Of a stretch of DNA of 64,000 bases, positions 24,669 to 35,092 are shown in pieces. The notes below the pieces were generated by a model, which saw nothing but the letters and a program-made list of their open reading frames with translations, ran no database searches and had not been told where the DNA came from. Source of the stretch: Candidatus Fusobacterium pullicola (GTDB taxonomy: Bacteria; Fusobacteriota; Fusobacteriia; Fusobacteriales; Fusobacteriaceae); NCBI GenBank assembly GCA_018883725.1, contig JAHLFN010000067.1:1-64000 (forward strand). The letters run 5' to 3'. Both the position numbers and the translations under genes were made by a program. The first letter of the stretch is position 1, and each line of letters begins with the position of its first letter.

Positions 24669-26975
24669 CTATTCAGCAAAAACTAGCTTTTCTACATCTT
24701 CATAAGTAGTAGCAAAATGTATTTTCATCTCTTTTGCTATCTCTGCTGGAATTTCATCTTTATCTATTCTATTATCTTCAGGTAAGATTACCTCTTTTAT
24801 ACCTGCTCTATGAGCTCCTATAACCTTCTCTTTAACTCCTCCAATAGCTAAAACCTCTCCTGTAATTGTAATCTCTCCAGTCATAGCTATATCTTGTCTT
24901 ATCTTTCTACCAGTAAGCACAGATATTATAGCAGAAGTTATAGTTATTCCTGCTGATGGACCATCTTTTGGTGTAGCTCCCTCTGGGAAGTGTAAGTGAA
25001 TTGCTTTTTTCTCAAAGAAATCCTCTTGAAGTGGCTTATATTTATCTATATTTGCTTTAACAAAAGTGTAAGCAACTTGAGCAGATTCCTTCATAACATT
25101 TCCTAAAGTTCCTGTTAAAGAGATCTCTCCTTTTCCTGGGATAGCAACTCCTTGAACCTCTAAAGTTACTCCTCCTACAGCTGTCCATGCAAGTCCATTT
25201 ACAACTCCAACTTTAGGTTCTTTCTCTTTTTGTTTCTCAGGTCTAAATTTAGGTTTTCCTAAATATTTTTCAAGAGTATTTGTCTTAACAATTATTTTTT
25301 TCTTTTTATCCTCTACAACCTCTCTAGCTGCTTTTCTACATAGAGTGATAATCTCTCTTTTTAGATTTCTAACTCCAGCTTCTCTTGTATACTCATCTAT
25401 AATTTTTAAAATTACATTATCAGATAGAGAAAGTTCTACATTTTTAAGACCATTTTCCTCTTTAGCTTGCTTAATTAAGTAGTTTTTAGCTATATGTAAT
25501 TTTTCAAACTCTGTGTAAGAAGATATATTTACTATCTCCATTCTATCTCTTAAAGGTGCTGATATTGTTCTTAAATCATTAGCAGTCGCCACAAAGAATA
25601 CCTTTGATAAATCAAATGGCATATCTACATAGTGATCTTCAAAATGGCTGTTTTGCTCTGGATCTAGAACCTCTAGCATAGCTGAAGATGGATCTCCTTT
25701 ATAATCATTAGACATTTTATCAATCTCATCTAATAATATAACTGGATTTTTTGTTCCAGCTTCTTTTATAGCTTTAATAAGTTTCCCTGGCATAGATCCT
25801 ATATAAGTTCTTCTATGTCCTCTTATCTCAGCTTCATCTCTTACTCCTCCAAGAGATACTCTTACAAATTTTCTTCCCATAGCATCAGCTATTGATCTAA
25901 CAAGAGAGGTTTTTCCTATTCCTGGTGGTCCTGCAAGACAAAGAATACTTCCTTTCATATTAGGATTTAATTTCTTAACTGCTAAGAAATCCAACACTTT
26001 ATTTTTTGCATCCTTTAATCCATAGTGATCTCTCTCTAATATTTCACTAGCTTTTTTTAGATCAACTATATCCTTTGTTGTTTTATCCCAAGGAAGCTCT
26101 ATTATAGTTTCAATATAGTTTCTTGATACTGTAGCTTCGGCAGAGAATGGTGGCATCTTAGATAACTTCTTCATCTCACTATCTATTTTAGCCTTAACAT
26201 CTTTAGGTAACTTTGCCTTCTTTACTTTCTCTACTAATTCAAGTATATCATCATCTTGAGAATAGTCGCCTAACTCTTCTTTCATAGCATTGATTTTCTC
26301 TTTTATAAAGTAATTCTTTTGAGCTTCATTCATCTTTGCCTTTACTTTATCATCAATTTTTTTCTCAAGAGAAGCTATCTCCATCTCTGTAGTTAAAAGC
26401 TCTAGTATCTTTATCCCTCTTTCACTAACATCTAAAACTTCTAAAAGCTCCTGTTTCTTATCACTTTTTAGAGGAAGATTCGCAGATATAATATCCATAG
26501 CACTATTTACATTTTTTATCCCTTTTAAGTTTACTAAAAGTTCTGAAGATACTTTTCCTGTTATTCCAACATATTTTTCAAATACTCCTAAAACTTTTCT
26601 ATAAATAGCCTCAGCCTCTTTTGTTGTTCCGTTTATACATTTTAGTACTTTATACTCTGCTTTATATATATCCTCTTCAATAGTAGCACTCTCAATCTCT
26701 ACTCTATCTTCAGCTTCTACTAATACTTTAATATTATTATTTGGCATCTTTACTATTTGTAATATATTAGCAACAACACCAATATTATTTATATCCTTCG
26801 ATAAATCTGGTTCCTCTTTAGAAGCATCTTTTTGCATTCCAAGTACAAGTTTTCCCTTTGTACTTACTGCTGCTTCTAGCGTATTAATACTTTTTAGTCT
26901 ACCTACATAAAGAGGGGTTACTATCCCTGGGAATATTATAAGATCCCTAGTAGGTAAAAAGAATGTTTTACTCAT
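24669..26975 (-). CDS. lon: ATP-dependent protease Lon
   Basis: Cytoplasmic AAA+ serine protease. It has an N-terminal substrate domain, Walker A GPPGIGKTS, Walker B VILLDEIDKM, and a C-terminal protease domain with the Ser of PKDGPSAGIT and the Lys of GGVKEKVIGAHRAG forming the dyad. At 768 residues it is the usual length. The reading from ATG 26990 includes the GGAGGG ribosome site, so ATG 26975 (MSKTFF) is taken as the start. It lies just after clpX, so two ATP-dependent proteases share the operon. Confidence 0.97.
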   Translation of the reverse strand: MSKTFFLPTRDLIIFPGIVTPLYVGRLKSINTLEAAVSTKGKLVLGMQKDASKEEPDLSKDINNIGVVANILQIVKMPNNNIKVLVEAEDRVEIESATIEEDIYKAEYKVLKCINGTTKEAEAIYRKVLGVFEKYVGITGKVSSELLVNLKGIKNVNSAMDIISANLPLKSDKKQELLEVLDVSERGIKILELLTTEMEIASLEKKIDDKVKAKMNEAQKNYFIKEKINAMKEELGDYSQDDDILELVEKVKKAKLPKDVKAKIDSEMKKLSKMPPFSAEATVSRNYIETIIELPWDKTTKDIVDLKKASEILERDHYGLKDAKNKVLDFLAVKKLNPNMKGSILCLAGPPGIGKTSLVRSIADAMGRKFVRVSLGGVRDEAEIRGHRRTYIGSMPGKLIKAIKEAGTKNPVILLDEIDKMSNDYKGDPSSAMLEVLDPEQNSHFEDHYVDMPFDLSKVFFVATANDLRTISAPLRDRMEIVNISSYTEFEKLHIAKNYLIKQAKEENGLKNVELSLSDNVILKIIDEYTREAGVRNLKREIITLCRKAAREVVEDKKKKIIVKTNTLEKYLGKPKFRPEKQKEKEPKVGVVNGLAWTAVGGVTLEVQGVAIPGKGEISLTGTLGNVMKESAQVAYTFVKANIDKYKPLQEDFFEKKAIHLHFPEGATPKDGPSAGITITSAIISVLTGRKIRQDIAMTGEITITGEVLAIGGVKEKVIGAHRAGIKEVILPEDNRIDKDEIPAEIAKEMKIHFATTYEDVEKLVFAE

Positions 26976-26990
26976 TAGTTGTCCCTCCAT

Positions 26991-28229
26991 CTATTCTTTT
27001 TCTATAATAGCTTTACTTGAATCAAGAACTGCTTCTTCTCCTATTACTACCTTTTGAATAGTTTCATCTGATGGTACTTCATACATTAACTCTAACATTG
27101 TTTGCTCTATTATAGCTCTTAATCCTCTAGCACCTATTCTTCTTTCTAATGCAAGTTTAGCTATCTTTCTTAATGCTTCTGGTGTAAACTCTAATTCTAC
27201 TCCCTCTATATCAAATAGTTTTTTATACTGTTTGATAATTGCATTTTTAGGTTCTATTAAAATTTTAATTAATGCTTCTTCATCTAAATCTTGAAGTGTA
27301 GTTATTATAGGTAATCTTCCTACAAGCTCAGGTATAATTCCCTGTCTTACTAAGTCTTCAGGTAAAACTTTAGCAAATACTTCTCCTACTCTCTCCTCTT
27401 TTTCTTTAGATATTTCTGCACCAAATCCTATAACTTTTTTATTTGTTCTAGATTTTATAACTTTTTCTAATCCCTCAAAAGCTCCTCCTACAATAAATAG
27501 GATATTACTTGTGTCTATCTCTATTAGCTCTTGATTTGGATGTTTTCTTCCACCTTGAGGTGGAACTTGTGATTTAGTTCCCTCTATTATTTTCAATAAA
27601 GCTTGTTGAACTCCTTCACCAGATACATCTCTTGTTATAGAAACATTTTCTGATTTTCTAGCAATTTTATCTATCTCATCTATGTAGATTATTCCCTTCT
27701 CTGCTGCCTCAACATCATAATCCGCTGCTTGTAAAAGTCTTACTAGTACATTCTCTACGTCATCTCCTACATAACCAGCTTCAGTTAATGTTGTCGCATC
27801 AGCTATTGCAAAAGGAACTTTTAAACTTCTTGCTAAAGTCTGAGCAAGAAGAGTTTTTCCAGACCCAGTAGGCCCTATTAATAAAACATTTGATTTTTGT
27901 AATTCTACTGCATTCTCATCTGTTCTCTCTGCATTATCTAAAATTCTTTTATAGTGGTTGTAAACAGCTACTGCAAGTATTTTTTTTGTCTCATCTTGCC
28001 CTATTACATACTCATCTAATCTCTCTTTTATCTCTTTTGGTGTAAGTAAAGTTTCCTCTGATAACTCACCTGGAAGAGCCACTTTTACATGCTCCTTTGA
28101 TAATTCCAGTATATTAAAGCAACTTTCTATACATCTATCACATATAAGTGCTCCATCTATTCCACTAAATAGCTTTGAAACCTCATTTTCACTACTTCCG
28201 CAGAAAGAACATCTAGCTCTTTTACTCAT
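26991..28229 (-). CDS. clpX: ClpX, ATPase subunit of ClpXP
   Basis: Unfoldase feeding ClpP. The N-terminal zinc knuckle uses Cys7, Cys10, Cys30 and Cys33; Walker A is GPTGSGKT, Walker B YIDEIDKI, and the ClpX pore and sensor motifs follow ([16 protein letters not shown]). At 412 residues it is standard. It lies 15 bases downstream of clpP, as in many bacteria. Confidence 0.97.
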   Translation of the reverse strand: MSKRARCSFCGSSENEVSKLFSGIDGALICDRCIESCFNILELSKEHVKVALPGELSEETLLTPKEIKERLDEYVIGQDETKKILAVAVYNHYKRILDNAERTDENAVELQKSNVLLIGPTGSGKTLLAQTLARSLKVPFAIADATTLTEAGYVGDDVENVLVRLLQAADYDVEAAEKGIIYIDEIDKIARKSENVSITRDVSGEGVQQALLKIIEGTKSQVPPQGGRKHPNQELIEIDTSNILFIVGGAFEGLEKVIKSRTNKKVIGFGAEISKEKEERVGEVFAKVLPEDLVRQGIIPELVGRLPIITTLQDLDEEALIKILIEPKNAIIKQYKKLFDIEGVELEFTPEALRKIAKLALERRIGARGLRAIIEQTMLELMYEVPSDETIQKVVIGEEAVLDSSKAIIEKE

Positions 28230-28243
28230 CTTTTTTCTCCTTT

Positions 28244-28819
28244 CTACTTCTTAAATACTTGGTCTATTAAACCATATTCTACTGCCTCTTGAGCTGACAT
28301 ATAGTTATCTCTTTCAGTATCTCTTAAAATCTCTTCAACTGATTTTCCACTTACATCAGCTAAAATTTGAGATAGCATCTCTTTCATTCTTAAAATCTCT
28401 TTAGCTTGTATCTCTATATCTGTAGCTTGTCCTCTAGCCCCTCCTAATGGTTGGTGTATCATAATTCTAGAGTGCTCTAATGCAAATCTTTTTCCCTTTG
28501 CTCCAGCTGATAGAAGAAGTGCTCCCATACTTGCTGCTTGACCTATACATACAGTTTGTACATCTGGTTTAATATAGTTCATAGTATCATATATTGCCAT
28601 TCCCGCAGTTACTACTCCTCCAGGACTATTTATATACATGATTATATCCTTCTCTGGATCTTCAGCTTCTAAAAATAGAAGTTGAGCCACTATTGCATTG
28701 GCAACATTATCATCTATCTCTGTACCCAAAAATATTATTCTATCTTTTAGTAATCTTGAATATATATCGTAGGCTCTCTCTGACCTACCATTATTCTCTA
28801 TAACAGTTGGATTATACAT
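28244..28819 (-). CDS. clpP: ClpP, protease subunit of ClpXP
   Basis: Serine protease ring. The triad Ser97 (GQAASMG) and His122 (IMIHQPLGG) are visible, with Asp downstream in the C-terminal DRDNYMS region. The start is ATG 28819 behind AAGGAGGT; a longer reading to 28867 adds residues upstream of that site. The 191-residue product fits the family. It heads clpP-clpX-lon-engB-valS. A TATAAA about 40 bases upstream may be a -10 element, but the -35 is weak. Confidence 0.96.
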   Translation of the reverse strand: MYNPTVIENNGRSERAYDIYSRLLKDRIIFLGTEIDDNVANAIVAQLLFLEAEDPEKDIIMYINSPGGVVTAGMAIYDTMNYIKPDVQTVCIGQAASMGALLLSAGAKGKRFALEHSRIMIHQPLGGARGQATDIEIQAKEILRMKEMLSQILADVSGKSVEEILRDTERDNYMSAQEAVEYGLIDQVFKK

Positions 28820-28900
28820 ATCTACCTCCTTAAATAAATAATTCAAAAATATCTTTATACTTCTCAATTATTTACTTAAAAAATCTAGATTATTTTAAGG

Positions 28901-28930
28901 GTATAGGAAGCAGAATTCTGCTTCCTATAC
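28901..28930 (-). terminator. perfect 30-base hairpin after tig
   Basis: Two 15-base arms, the left reading GTATAGGAAGCAGAA, meet without a spacer, so the whole is a perfect palindrome. It lies 9 bases past the tig stop. The minus-strand tail is CCCTTAAAATAATC, with few T, so release may be partial and read-through to clpP possible. Confidence 0.65.
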
Positions 28931-28939
28931 TTTTAATAA

Positions 28940-30226
28940 CTATTTTGCATTATTTACTATTACATCAATAGCTTTTTGCATTAAGCATTCACCTTTAACT
29001 GTCATTCTGAAGTTATCATAGTTTTTATGCTTATTTAATTCCTCTTCTAATTTAGCTAAATCCATTCCATACATTTTAGCTATTTCAGTCATTTTTTCTT
29101 TTATTTCATCTTCTGAAACTTCTATTCCTTCAGCTTTTGCTATTGCTTCAAGTATTAAATCAGCTTTTACTTTTGCAGCTGCCATTGGAGCTATTTGAGC
29201 TTCTAATTTAGCTCTGTTCATTCCTGTCATTTGCATATACATATCGAATCCGATACCTTGAGCTGCTAATTGTTGTTCCATTTCAGCTATTCTAGCTCTT
29301 ACTTCATTAGCTATCATAGATACTGGTACTTCTACAGTACTTGTTGATGAAACTTTATCTAATAACTTTCCAATGTACTGATTTTTTACTCTTTCTTCTT
29401 CTCTTGTTTTGATTCTTTCTTCTGTTTTAGCTTTCATATCTGCAACATTTTCAAATCCAAACTCTTTTGCTAACTCATCGTTTAATTCAGGAGTTACTAA
29501 TTTTTTTATGCTGTTTACTTTTACTTTGAATACAGCAGGTTTTCCAGCTAAATTAGCTGCGTGATACTCAGCTGGGAAAGTTACATTTACTTCTCCCTCT
29601 TGTCCAGCTTCATATCCTACTAATTGATCTTCAAAAGTATCTATGAACATTTTAGATCCTAATTTTAATACGTGAGAGTCTGATTTTCCACCTTCGAATG
29701 CTACACCATCTACAAATCCTTCAAATGCTAAATCTACTGTATCTCCCATTTGAGCTTTGTATCCAGGTTCTGTTTCTTCTAATCTAGATTTGCTGTTTAC
29801 CATCATAGTTATTTCAGCATCTAATTTTTCTGGAGTCATTTCGAAAGTTTCTTTTTCAACTTCTAATCCTTTATATTCTCCTAAAGTTACTTCTGGATAT
29901 ACATCTACTGTGAAAGTTACGTCGAACTCTTCTCCTAAGTTAGATTTTACACTGTTAATATAGCTGATAGGCATAATATTTTCAGCTTTTATTACTTCTT
30001 CATAATATTTATGTAATACTTTATCTGTTACTTCTTCTTTTACTGCATCTTTAAATTGAGTTTCTACAGTACTTACAGGTACATGTCCTTTTCTGAATCC
30101 AGGTACTTCTACCTTTTTAGATAGTTGTTTTAAAACCTCTTCTTTAACTGGTTTTACTTCTTCAGCAGTAAGACAAATTTTGATCTCAACTGCAGAGTTT
30201 GCAATTTTTTTTAATTCGTGTTTCAT
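28940..30226 (-). CDS. tig: trigger factor
   Basis: Ribosome-bound chaperone with peptidyl-prolyl isomerase activity. The ribosome-docking signature appears as VPGFRKGHVP near residue 40, the FKBP-type domain spans about 160-245 (GDTVDLAFEGFVDGVAFEGG), and a long helical C-terminal region follows. At 428 residues it is full length. It is 15 bases after recJ, so it ends the rimP operon, and is followed by clpP and clpX. The tig-clpP-clpX order is conserved across bacteria. Confidence 0.97.
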   Translation of the reverse strand: MKHELKKIANSAVEIKICLTAEEVKPVKEEVLKQLSKKVEVPGFRKGHVPVSTVETQFKDAVKEEVTDKVLHKYYEEVIKAENIMPISYINSVKSNLGEEFDVTFTVDVYPEVTLGEYKGLEVEKETFEMTPEKLDAEITMMVNSKSRLEETEPGYKAQMGDTVDLAFEGFVDGVAFEGGKSDSHVLKLGSKMFIDTFEDQLVGYEAGQEGEVNVTFPAEYHAANLAGKPAVFKVKVNSIKKLVTPELNDELAKEFGFENVADMKAKTEERIKTREEERVKNQYIGKLLDKVSSTSTVEVPVSMIANEVRARIAEMEQQLAAQGIGFDMYMQMTGMNRAKLEAQIAPMAAAKVKADLILEAIAKAEGIEVSEDEIKEKMTEIAKMYGMDLAKLEEELNKHKNYDNFRMTVKGECLMQKAIDVIVNNAK

Positions 30227-30241
30227 TTTTCCTCCTTAAAT

Positions 30242-31960
30242 CTATTTAGTAAAAATTTCATAGAAATCATCTTTTATTTTTATATCTTTTATCCTTATTT
30301 GGATAATCTCTTCACCTTTATATATAACCTTTTCTAGATAATATACTATATCAAACTTTTGTATTTTTGCTTCTAACTCATTTATCTTATGTCCCATATC
30401 AAAGGCTACCATATGATAACCTCTTCCATTTTTCTTGATAATTCCATTAAAATGTCTATCATTAACTCCAAACTTTTTAATATGGTCAAAAGAAAGATTT
30501 TTGTCTATAAAAAGTGGGTGAGGATTATCTAATCCAAATGGTGCTAAACTCTCCATTGCTTCAAATACTCTATTATCTACCTGTTCAACTGGTAGTTCCA
30601 TATCTATCTTTAAAGCTTTTTTCTCTTGTTCAGCCTTTATCTCATCAATATTCTCTTTAAATATTCTTTCAACATCTTTAAGATTTTCCTGTTTAACTAT
30701 AAATCCAGAGGCTAAGTCATGTCCTCCAAAACGCACAAGCTTATCTCTCATAGTATGAAAAATATTAAATACACTGACACCTTTTATACTTCTACATGAA
30801 GCTTTTCCAATATTATCTCTTAACGCTACTAAAGCTATTGGCATATTATACTTTACACTAAGCCTTGATGATACAACACCGATTACTCCAGGATGCCATT
30901 TTTTAGAATATAAAAAAGCACATCTCAAACTTTTTTTATCCATTTTTTTTATTTTATGGTCAGCCTCTTCATATATAGCTTTTTCTAATTCTCTTCTTTT
31001 TTTATTAGATTTTTTCATCTCCTCAATGATGTTATATATTTCAAATTCATCATTTTTTAAAAAGAAATCAGCTCCCATTTTAGATATACCAATTCTTCCC
31101 AAAGAATTAATAAGTGGAGAGATAAAGTAACTTACATCTGTTGTATTTATTTCCTTATTTTGAAATTTTAAATATTTTAAAAGATACATTAAGCCCTTAA
31201 CCTTTGTATTTCTAAGAACCTTTAATCCCTCTTTTATTATTATTCTATTTTCATCAACCATCGGAACAACATCTGCTACAGTTCCTATCATTACTATATC
31301 CATATATTGATATAGCTTTTCTTTATCAGCATTTAATTTTTTATATACACCTTGTGCTACTTTCAAAGCAACACCAGCTCCAGATAAATACTTAAACTCA
31401 TAAGTTTCACTCAGTTTTGGATTCAGTAAAAGTAACTCATCATCCTCCTTATCCTTAGTAGATTTGTGATGATCAGTTACAATTACATCTATTCCTAAAC
31501 TTTCAGCGTATCTTACATCCTCTATAGAGTTTACGCCTGTATCTACTGTTATTACTAATTTACAGCCTCTTTTTTTCATGAAGTCTATGGCTTTTTTGTC
31601 CAAGCCATATCCCTCTTCCATCCTATTAGGGATATAGTAATCTACTTCTATTCCTATCTCACTAAATACCTTTACTAAAAAAACTGCTGCTGTGATACCA
31701 TCAACATCATAATCTCCATAGATAAATATTTTTTCTTTTTTTTCTCTTTTTTCCAATATTTTATCTACTACACTTGTCATTTTTTCAAACTTAAAAGGAT
31801 CTCTAAAATCAGAAATTTTAGGATTAATAAATTCATCAACACCTTTTTCATCTGAAAATCCTCTATTTAATAATAAGGTAGTTAGTAGTTTATCTTTTTT
31901 CCATTGTATAGCTTTAGTATCAATTAGAGATTGAGGTAGTGAACTATATTCCCATTGCAT
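30242..31960 (-). CDS. recJ: single-strand DNA exonuclease RecJ
   Basis: 5'-3' exonuclease for recombination and mismatch repair. DHH-family motifs are FIYGDYDVDGITAAVFL near residue 80, VTDHHKS near 160 and the DHHA1 region FGGHDLASGFIV near 410. The length of 572 residues is typical. It lies 7 bases past rbfA within the rimP operon, an unusual but not rare place for recJ. Confidence 0.96.
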   Translation of the reverse strand: MQWEYSSLPQSLIDTKAIQWKKDKLLTTLLLNRGFSDEKGVDEFINPKISDFRDPFKFEKMTSVVDKILEKREKKEKIFIYGDYDVDGITAAVFLVKVFSEIGIEVDYYIPNRMEEGYGLDKKAIDFMKKRGCKLVITVDTGVNSIEDVRYAESLGIDVIVTDHHKSTKDKEDDELLLLNPKLSETYEFKYLSGAGVALKVAQGVYKKLNADKEKLYQYMDIVMIGTVADVVPMVDENRIIIKEGLKVLRNTKVKGLMYLLKYLKFQNKEINTTDVSYFISPLINSLGRIGISKMGADFFLKNDEFEIYNIIEEMKKSNKKRRELEKAIYEEADHKIKKMDKKSLRCAFLYSKKWHPGVIGVVSSRLSVKYNMPIALVALRDNIGKASCRSIKGVSVFNIFHTMRDKLVRFGGHDLASGFIVKQENLKDVERIFKENIDEIKAEQEKKALKIDMELPVEQVDNRVFEAMESLAPFGLDNPHPLFIDKNLSFDHIKKFGVNDRHFNGIIKKNGRGYHMVAFDMGHKINELEAKIQKFDIVYYLEKVIYKGEEIIQIRIKDIKIKDDFYEIFTK

Positions 31961-31967
31961 TATATCA

Positions 31968-32330
31968 CTATCCTTTTAAGTCATTTAAAAGTTTTGATAT
32001 TTTTATTGCATGCTCAATAGAATCATCTAGTTTAACTCTTATTTCTGGTATATATCTTATCTCTATTTCTTCAGCTACTCTTTTTCTTAGATACCCTTTT
32101 ATTTGATTTAATCCTTCTAAAACAGTTTCTTTATCAACTGCTTTTTCACCATTCATCTGTCCAGACATTATACTAAAGTATACATCTGCAAATTTTAAAT
32201 CCTCTGTTACTCTTATATTTGTAACAGAAACCAATCCTCTTATTTTAGGATTTTTTATCTCTTCAAATAGAACTTGAGATATTACTCTACTCATCTCTTT
32301 TTCTATTCCTGCTAATCTTTGTCTTTTCAT
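31968..32330 (-). CDS. rbfA: 30S ribosome-binding factor RbfA
   Basis: Assists 16S 5' end maturation. The 120 residues carry the KH-like core: R..RV..EM.R.I..VL (QRLAGIEKEMSRVISQVLFEE), VSVTNIRVTEDLKFADVYFS and the C-terminal RYIPEIRVKLDDSIEHA. It follows infB after 29 bases, the usual order. Confidence 0.95.
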   Translation of the reverse strand: MKRQRLAGIEKEMSRVISQVLFEEIKNPKIRGLVSVTNIRVTEDLKFADVYFSIMSGQMNGEKAVDKETVLEGLNQIKGYLRKRVAEEIEIRYIPEIRVKLDDSIEHAIKISKLLNDLKG

Positions 32331-32359
32331 AAAATAGTCACTCCTTCATATCTTAAAGA

Positions 32360-34540
32360 TTATTTTAGAGTTCTTTTTACCTCTTGCATTTCGAAAGCTT
32401 CTACTATATCTCCATCTTTGATATCATTAAAGTTTTCAATTCCAAGTCCACACTCTTGACCTGCAACAACCTCTTTTGCATCATCTTTAAATCTCTTAAG
32501 TGATGCAAGTTTTCCTTCGTACATTACGATTCCATTTCTAAGTAATCTGATGTTAGCGTCATTTCTTACTTTTCCGTCAACAACTACACAACCAGCAACA
32601 TTTCCAACTTTAGAAACTTTAAACACTTTTTTGATCTCAATTCTTCCTAAATAGATCTCTCTGTATTCTGGATCTAGCATACCAGTTAGAGCTTTTTCTA
32701 TATCCTCAGTAATGTGGTAAATTATGTTAGAAGTTCTAATCTCTACTCCATTAGCTTCTGCTTCTTTGATAGCTTTTGTCGTAGGTCTTACATTAAATCC
32801 TATTATGATTGCATTAGATACCTCTGCAAGTTTTACGTCACTTTCTGTAATAGCCCCTGATGCAGCTTGAATAATATTTACTGCAACTTCATTAGTTGAA
32901 AGTTTTAATAAAGATTCTCTTAAAGCATCTACCGAACCTCTAGAATCTGCTCTTAATACAAGATTTAACTCTTTTAAATTTTCATTATCAAATTGCTCAG
33001 ATAGAGACTCAAGAGTTATAGTTTTCTTACTTATTTCAGATAATTTTCTCTCTTTAGCTACCTCTTCTACAATTCTTTTTGCATGTTGTTCATTTTGGAT
33101 TACATACATAGTATCTCCAGCTTGAGGTACTTGGTTAAATCCAATTATTTCAGCTGGTTGAGAAAGTTCTACTCTATCAACTCTCTCTCCTCTATCGTTT
33201 ACTAGAGCTCTTACTTTTCCATAAGTTTCTCCAGCTACTATTACATCTCCTATTTTTAATGTTCCCTCTTGAACAAGTATATCTGCTATTGGTCCTACTT
33301 TAGGGTCAAGTCTTGACTCTAATACTACCCCTTTAGCTCTTTTCTTAGGGTTAGCTTTTAACTCTAATATTTCAGCTGTTATTAATATTGTATCTAAAAG
33401 ATCATCTAAATGTAATTTTTGTTTAGCTGATACCTCTACAAACTCAGTTTCTCCTCCCCATTCTACTGAAACAAGTCCATGTTCCATTAGCTCTTGTTTT
33501 ACTCTCATTGGGTTAGCTTCTGGTTTATCTATTTTATTTACAGCTACAATTATTGGTACATTTGCTGCTTTAGCATGTGATAATGCTTCTATTGTTTGAG
33601 GCATTACTCCATCATCTGCAGCAACAACTAATATAGCTATATCAGTTACTTGCGCTCCTCTTGCTCTCATATCCGTAAAAGCTTCGTGTCCAGGAGTATC
33701 TACGAAAGTTATTTTCTTTCCATTTTTAACTATTTGATAAGCTCCTATTTTTTGAGTGATTCCTCCAGCTTCTCCATCAACTACATTACTTGCTCTGATA
33801 GCATCAAGTAAAGATGTTTTTCCATGGTCAACGTGTCCCATAATTGTAATTACAGGTGGTCTCTCTTGTAAATCTTCCTCTCTATCCTCTACTTCAAGAG
33901 CAAATTTTTCTCCAAACTCTAATTCTATCTCTTCCTCTTGTTCTACTAACGCATCATAGTCCATAGCTATCTCTTCTACTGTTTCTATTGATAGAGGACT
34001 ATTTATTGTTAACATCTGTCCTTTTAAGAAAAGTTTCTTTATTATTTCTGAGCTTGATACTCCTAATCTTTCAGCAAAATCTCCAAGAGTTATCTCTCCT
34101 CTTATTTTAATTATTTTCATTCCATCTTCTTCGATAGTTTCAGATCCTGCTGCTTCAACAGTTTTCATAACGAAATCTGTTCTTCTACCTTTTTTCTTTT
34201 TATTTTTTTTACTTTTCTCTTCATCATTTCCATCAAATGATTCTTTTTTGTTTACATGTTTTTTGTTATTTTTCTTTCCTTTTCTTGAAGTCATTTCCTC
34301 TTCAAAAATTTCATCTTCTTCTAAAAGTTTCTTATTCAAAGCTACTCCTTTTTCCTCTTTCACAATCTCTTTTGGGGCAGTCATATTTTCAAAATACTCT
34401 TTTACCCTCTCAACATCACTATCATCTAAACCAGAAAGGTTCGATGCAACATCCAAATTTATCTCATCTCTTAGTAAATTTAAAAAATCTTTACTATTCA
34501 TTCTATACTCTTTTGCTAACTCATGTACTCTCTTTTTCAT
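32360..34540 (-). CDS. infB: translation initiation factor IF-2
   Basis: GTPase delivering fMet-tRNA to the 30S. It has an N-terminal IF2_N domain (residues 1-53), a lysine-rich linker (85-120), a second IF2_N domain (about 140-195), G1 GHVDHGKT (235-242), G3 DTPGHEAF and G4 NKID, then the IF2 C-terminal domains. At 726 residues it is a shorter IF-2 than in enterobacteria because the linker is short. It lies in the nusA operon. Confidence 0.97.
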   Translation of the reverse strand: MKKRVHELAKEYRMNSKDFLNLLRDEINLDVASNLSGLDDSDVERVKEYFENMTAPKEIVKEEKGVALNKKLLEEDEIFEEEMTSRKGKKNNKKHVNKKESFDGNDEEKSKKNKKKKGRRTDFVMKTVEAAGSETIEEDGMKIIKIRGEITLGDFAERLGVSSSEIIKKLFLKGQMLTINSPLSIETVEEIAMDYDALVEQEEEIELEFGEKFALEVEDREEDLQERPPVITIMGHVDHGKTSLLDAIRASNVVDGEAGGITQKIGAYQIVKNGKKITFVDTPGHEAFTDMRARGAQVTDIAILVVAADDGVMPQTIEALSHAKAANVPIIVAVNKIDKPEANPMRVKQELMEHGLVSVEWGGETEFVEVSAKQKLHLDDLLDTILITAEILELKANPKKRAKGVVLESRLDPKVGPIADILVQEGTLKIGDVIVAGETYGKVRALVNDRGERVDRVELSQPAEIIGFNQVPQAGDTMYVIQNEQHAKRIVEEVAKERKLSEISKKTITLESLSEQFDNENLKELNLVLRADSRGSVDALRESLLKLSTNEVAVNIIQAASGAITESDVKLAEVSNAIIIGFNVRPTTKAIKEAEANGVEIRTSNIIYHITEDIEKALTGMLDPEYREIYLGRIEIKKVFKVSKVGNVAGCVVVDGKVRNDANIRLLRNGIVMYEGKLASLKRFKDDAKEVVAGQECGLGIENFNDIKDGDIVEAFEMQEVKRTLK

Positions 34541-34563
34541 TAAGATACCTCCTAAATTATAGG

Positions 34564-35091
34564 TTAATCTATGAGTCCACGGGCCATCTTCTTACTTTTT
34601 ACAGCAATTACACTAACTTCATCTTTACCAAAGACTTCACCAAGTTGATTTTTACTACCAAAATACACAAATTTTATATTTAACTCTTTCGCTTTAGTTA
34701 GTAGCTTTCTCTCATTTTTTTCGCTTATATCCTCTGCTAAGACTAAAAAATGTGTATGTTCAATATCTTCTAAAACCATATTCATTCCAAAAGACAAAGC
34801 CTGTGAATTTTTCATTGCCTTCAAAATATTTAAATAGTCCTTTTCACCTTTTTTCAATAGATTTAACATTTTCATTAAATCATCTGTACTCATTTTTATT
34901 TTTTTATGCTTAGCTAATCTCTTTAAGCACTCATGAGATTTACAAACATAGTATCCTCTACTTTGTGCCCTTTGTTTTTCATCAAAACTATACTTATCTT
35001 CACCCTGTTTTACCAGTCTAAATAGATCCTTCTTCTCTTTTTTCTCTCTACATATAAGACAAGTTCTCTCATGAATAATAGCAGTTTCCAA
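34564..35091 (-). CDS. YlxR-YlxQ fusion: DUF448 domain plus L7Ae-type RNA-binding domain
   Basis: Residues about 9-75 match YlxR (RTCLICREKKEKKDLFRLVK, GRGYYV-like SRGYYVCKSHECLKRL), including the paired cysteines. Residues about 80-170 match the L7Ae/YlxQ fold (AMKNSQALSFGMNMVLEDIEHTHFLVLAEDISEKNERKL). In Bacillus these are two separate genes, ylxR and ylxQ, between nusA and infB; here one 175-residue frame carries both. YlxR has been reported to modulate RNase P. It is coupled to nusA, with one base between. Confidence 0.88.
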   Translation of the reverse strand: METAIIHERTCLICREKKEKKDLFRLVKQGEDKYSFDEKQRAQSRGYYVCKSHECLKRLAKHKKIKMSTDDLMKMLNLLKKGEKDYLNILKAMKNSQALSFGMNMVLEDIEHTHFLVLAEDISEKNERKLLTKAKELNIKFVYFGSKNQLGEVFGKDEVSVIAVKSKKMARGLID

Positions 35092-35092
35092 C

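Noticed and set aside
34237-34683. Plus-strand open frames opposite infB and ylxRQ
   Set aside because: Translations are Ser/Phe/Leu-rich antisense shadows of conserved coding sequence without start signals.
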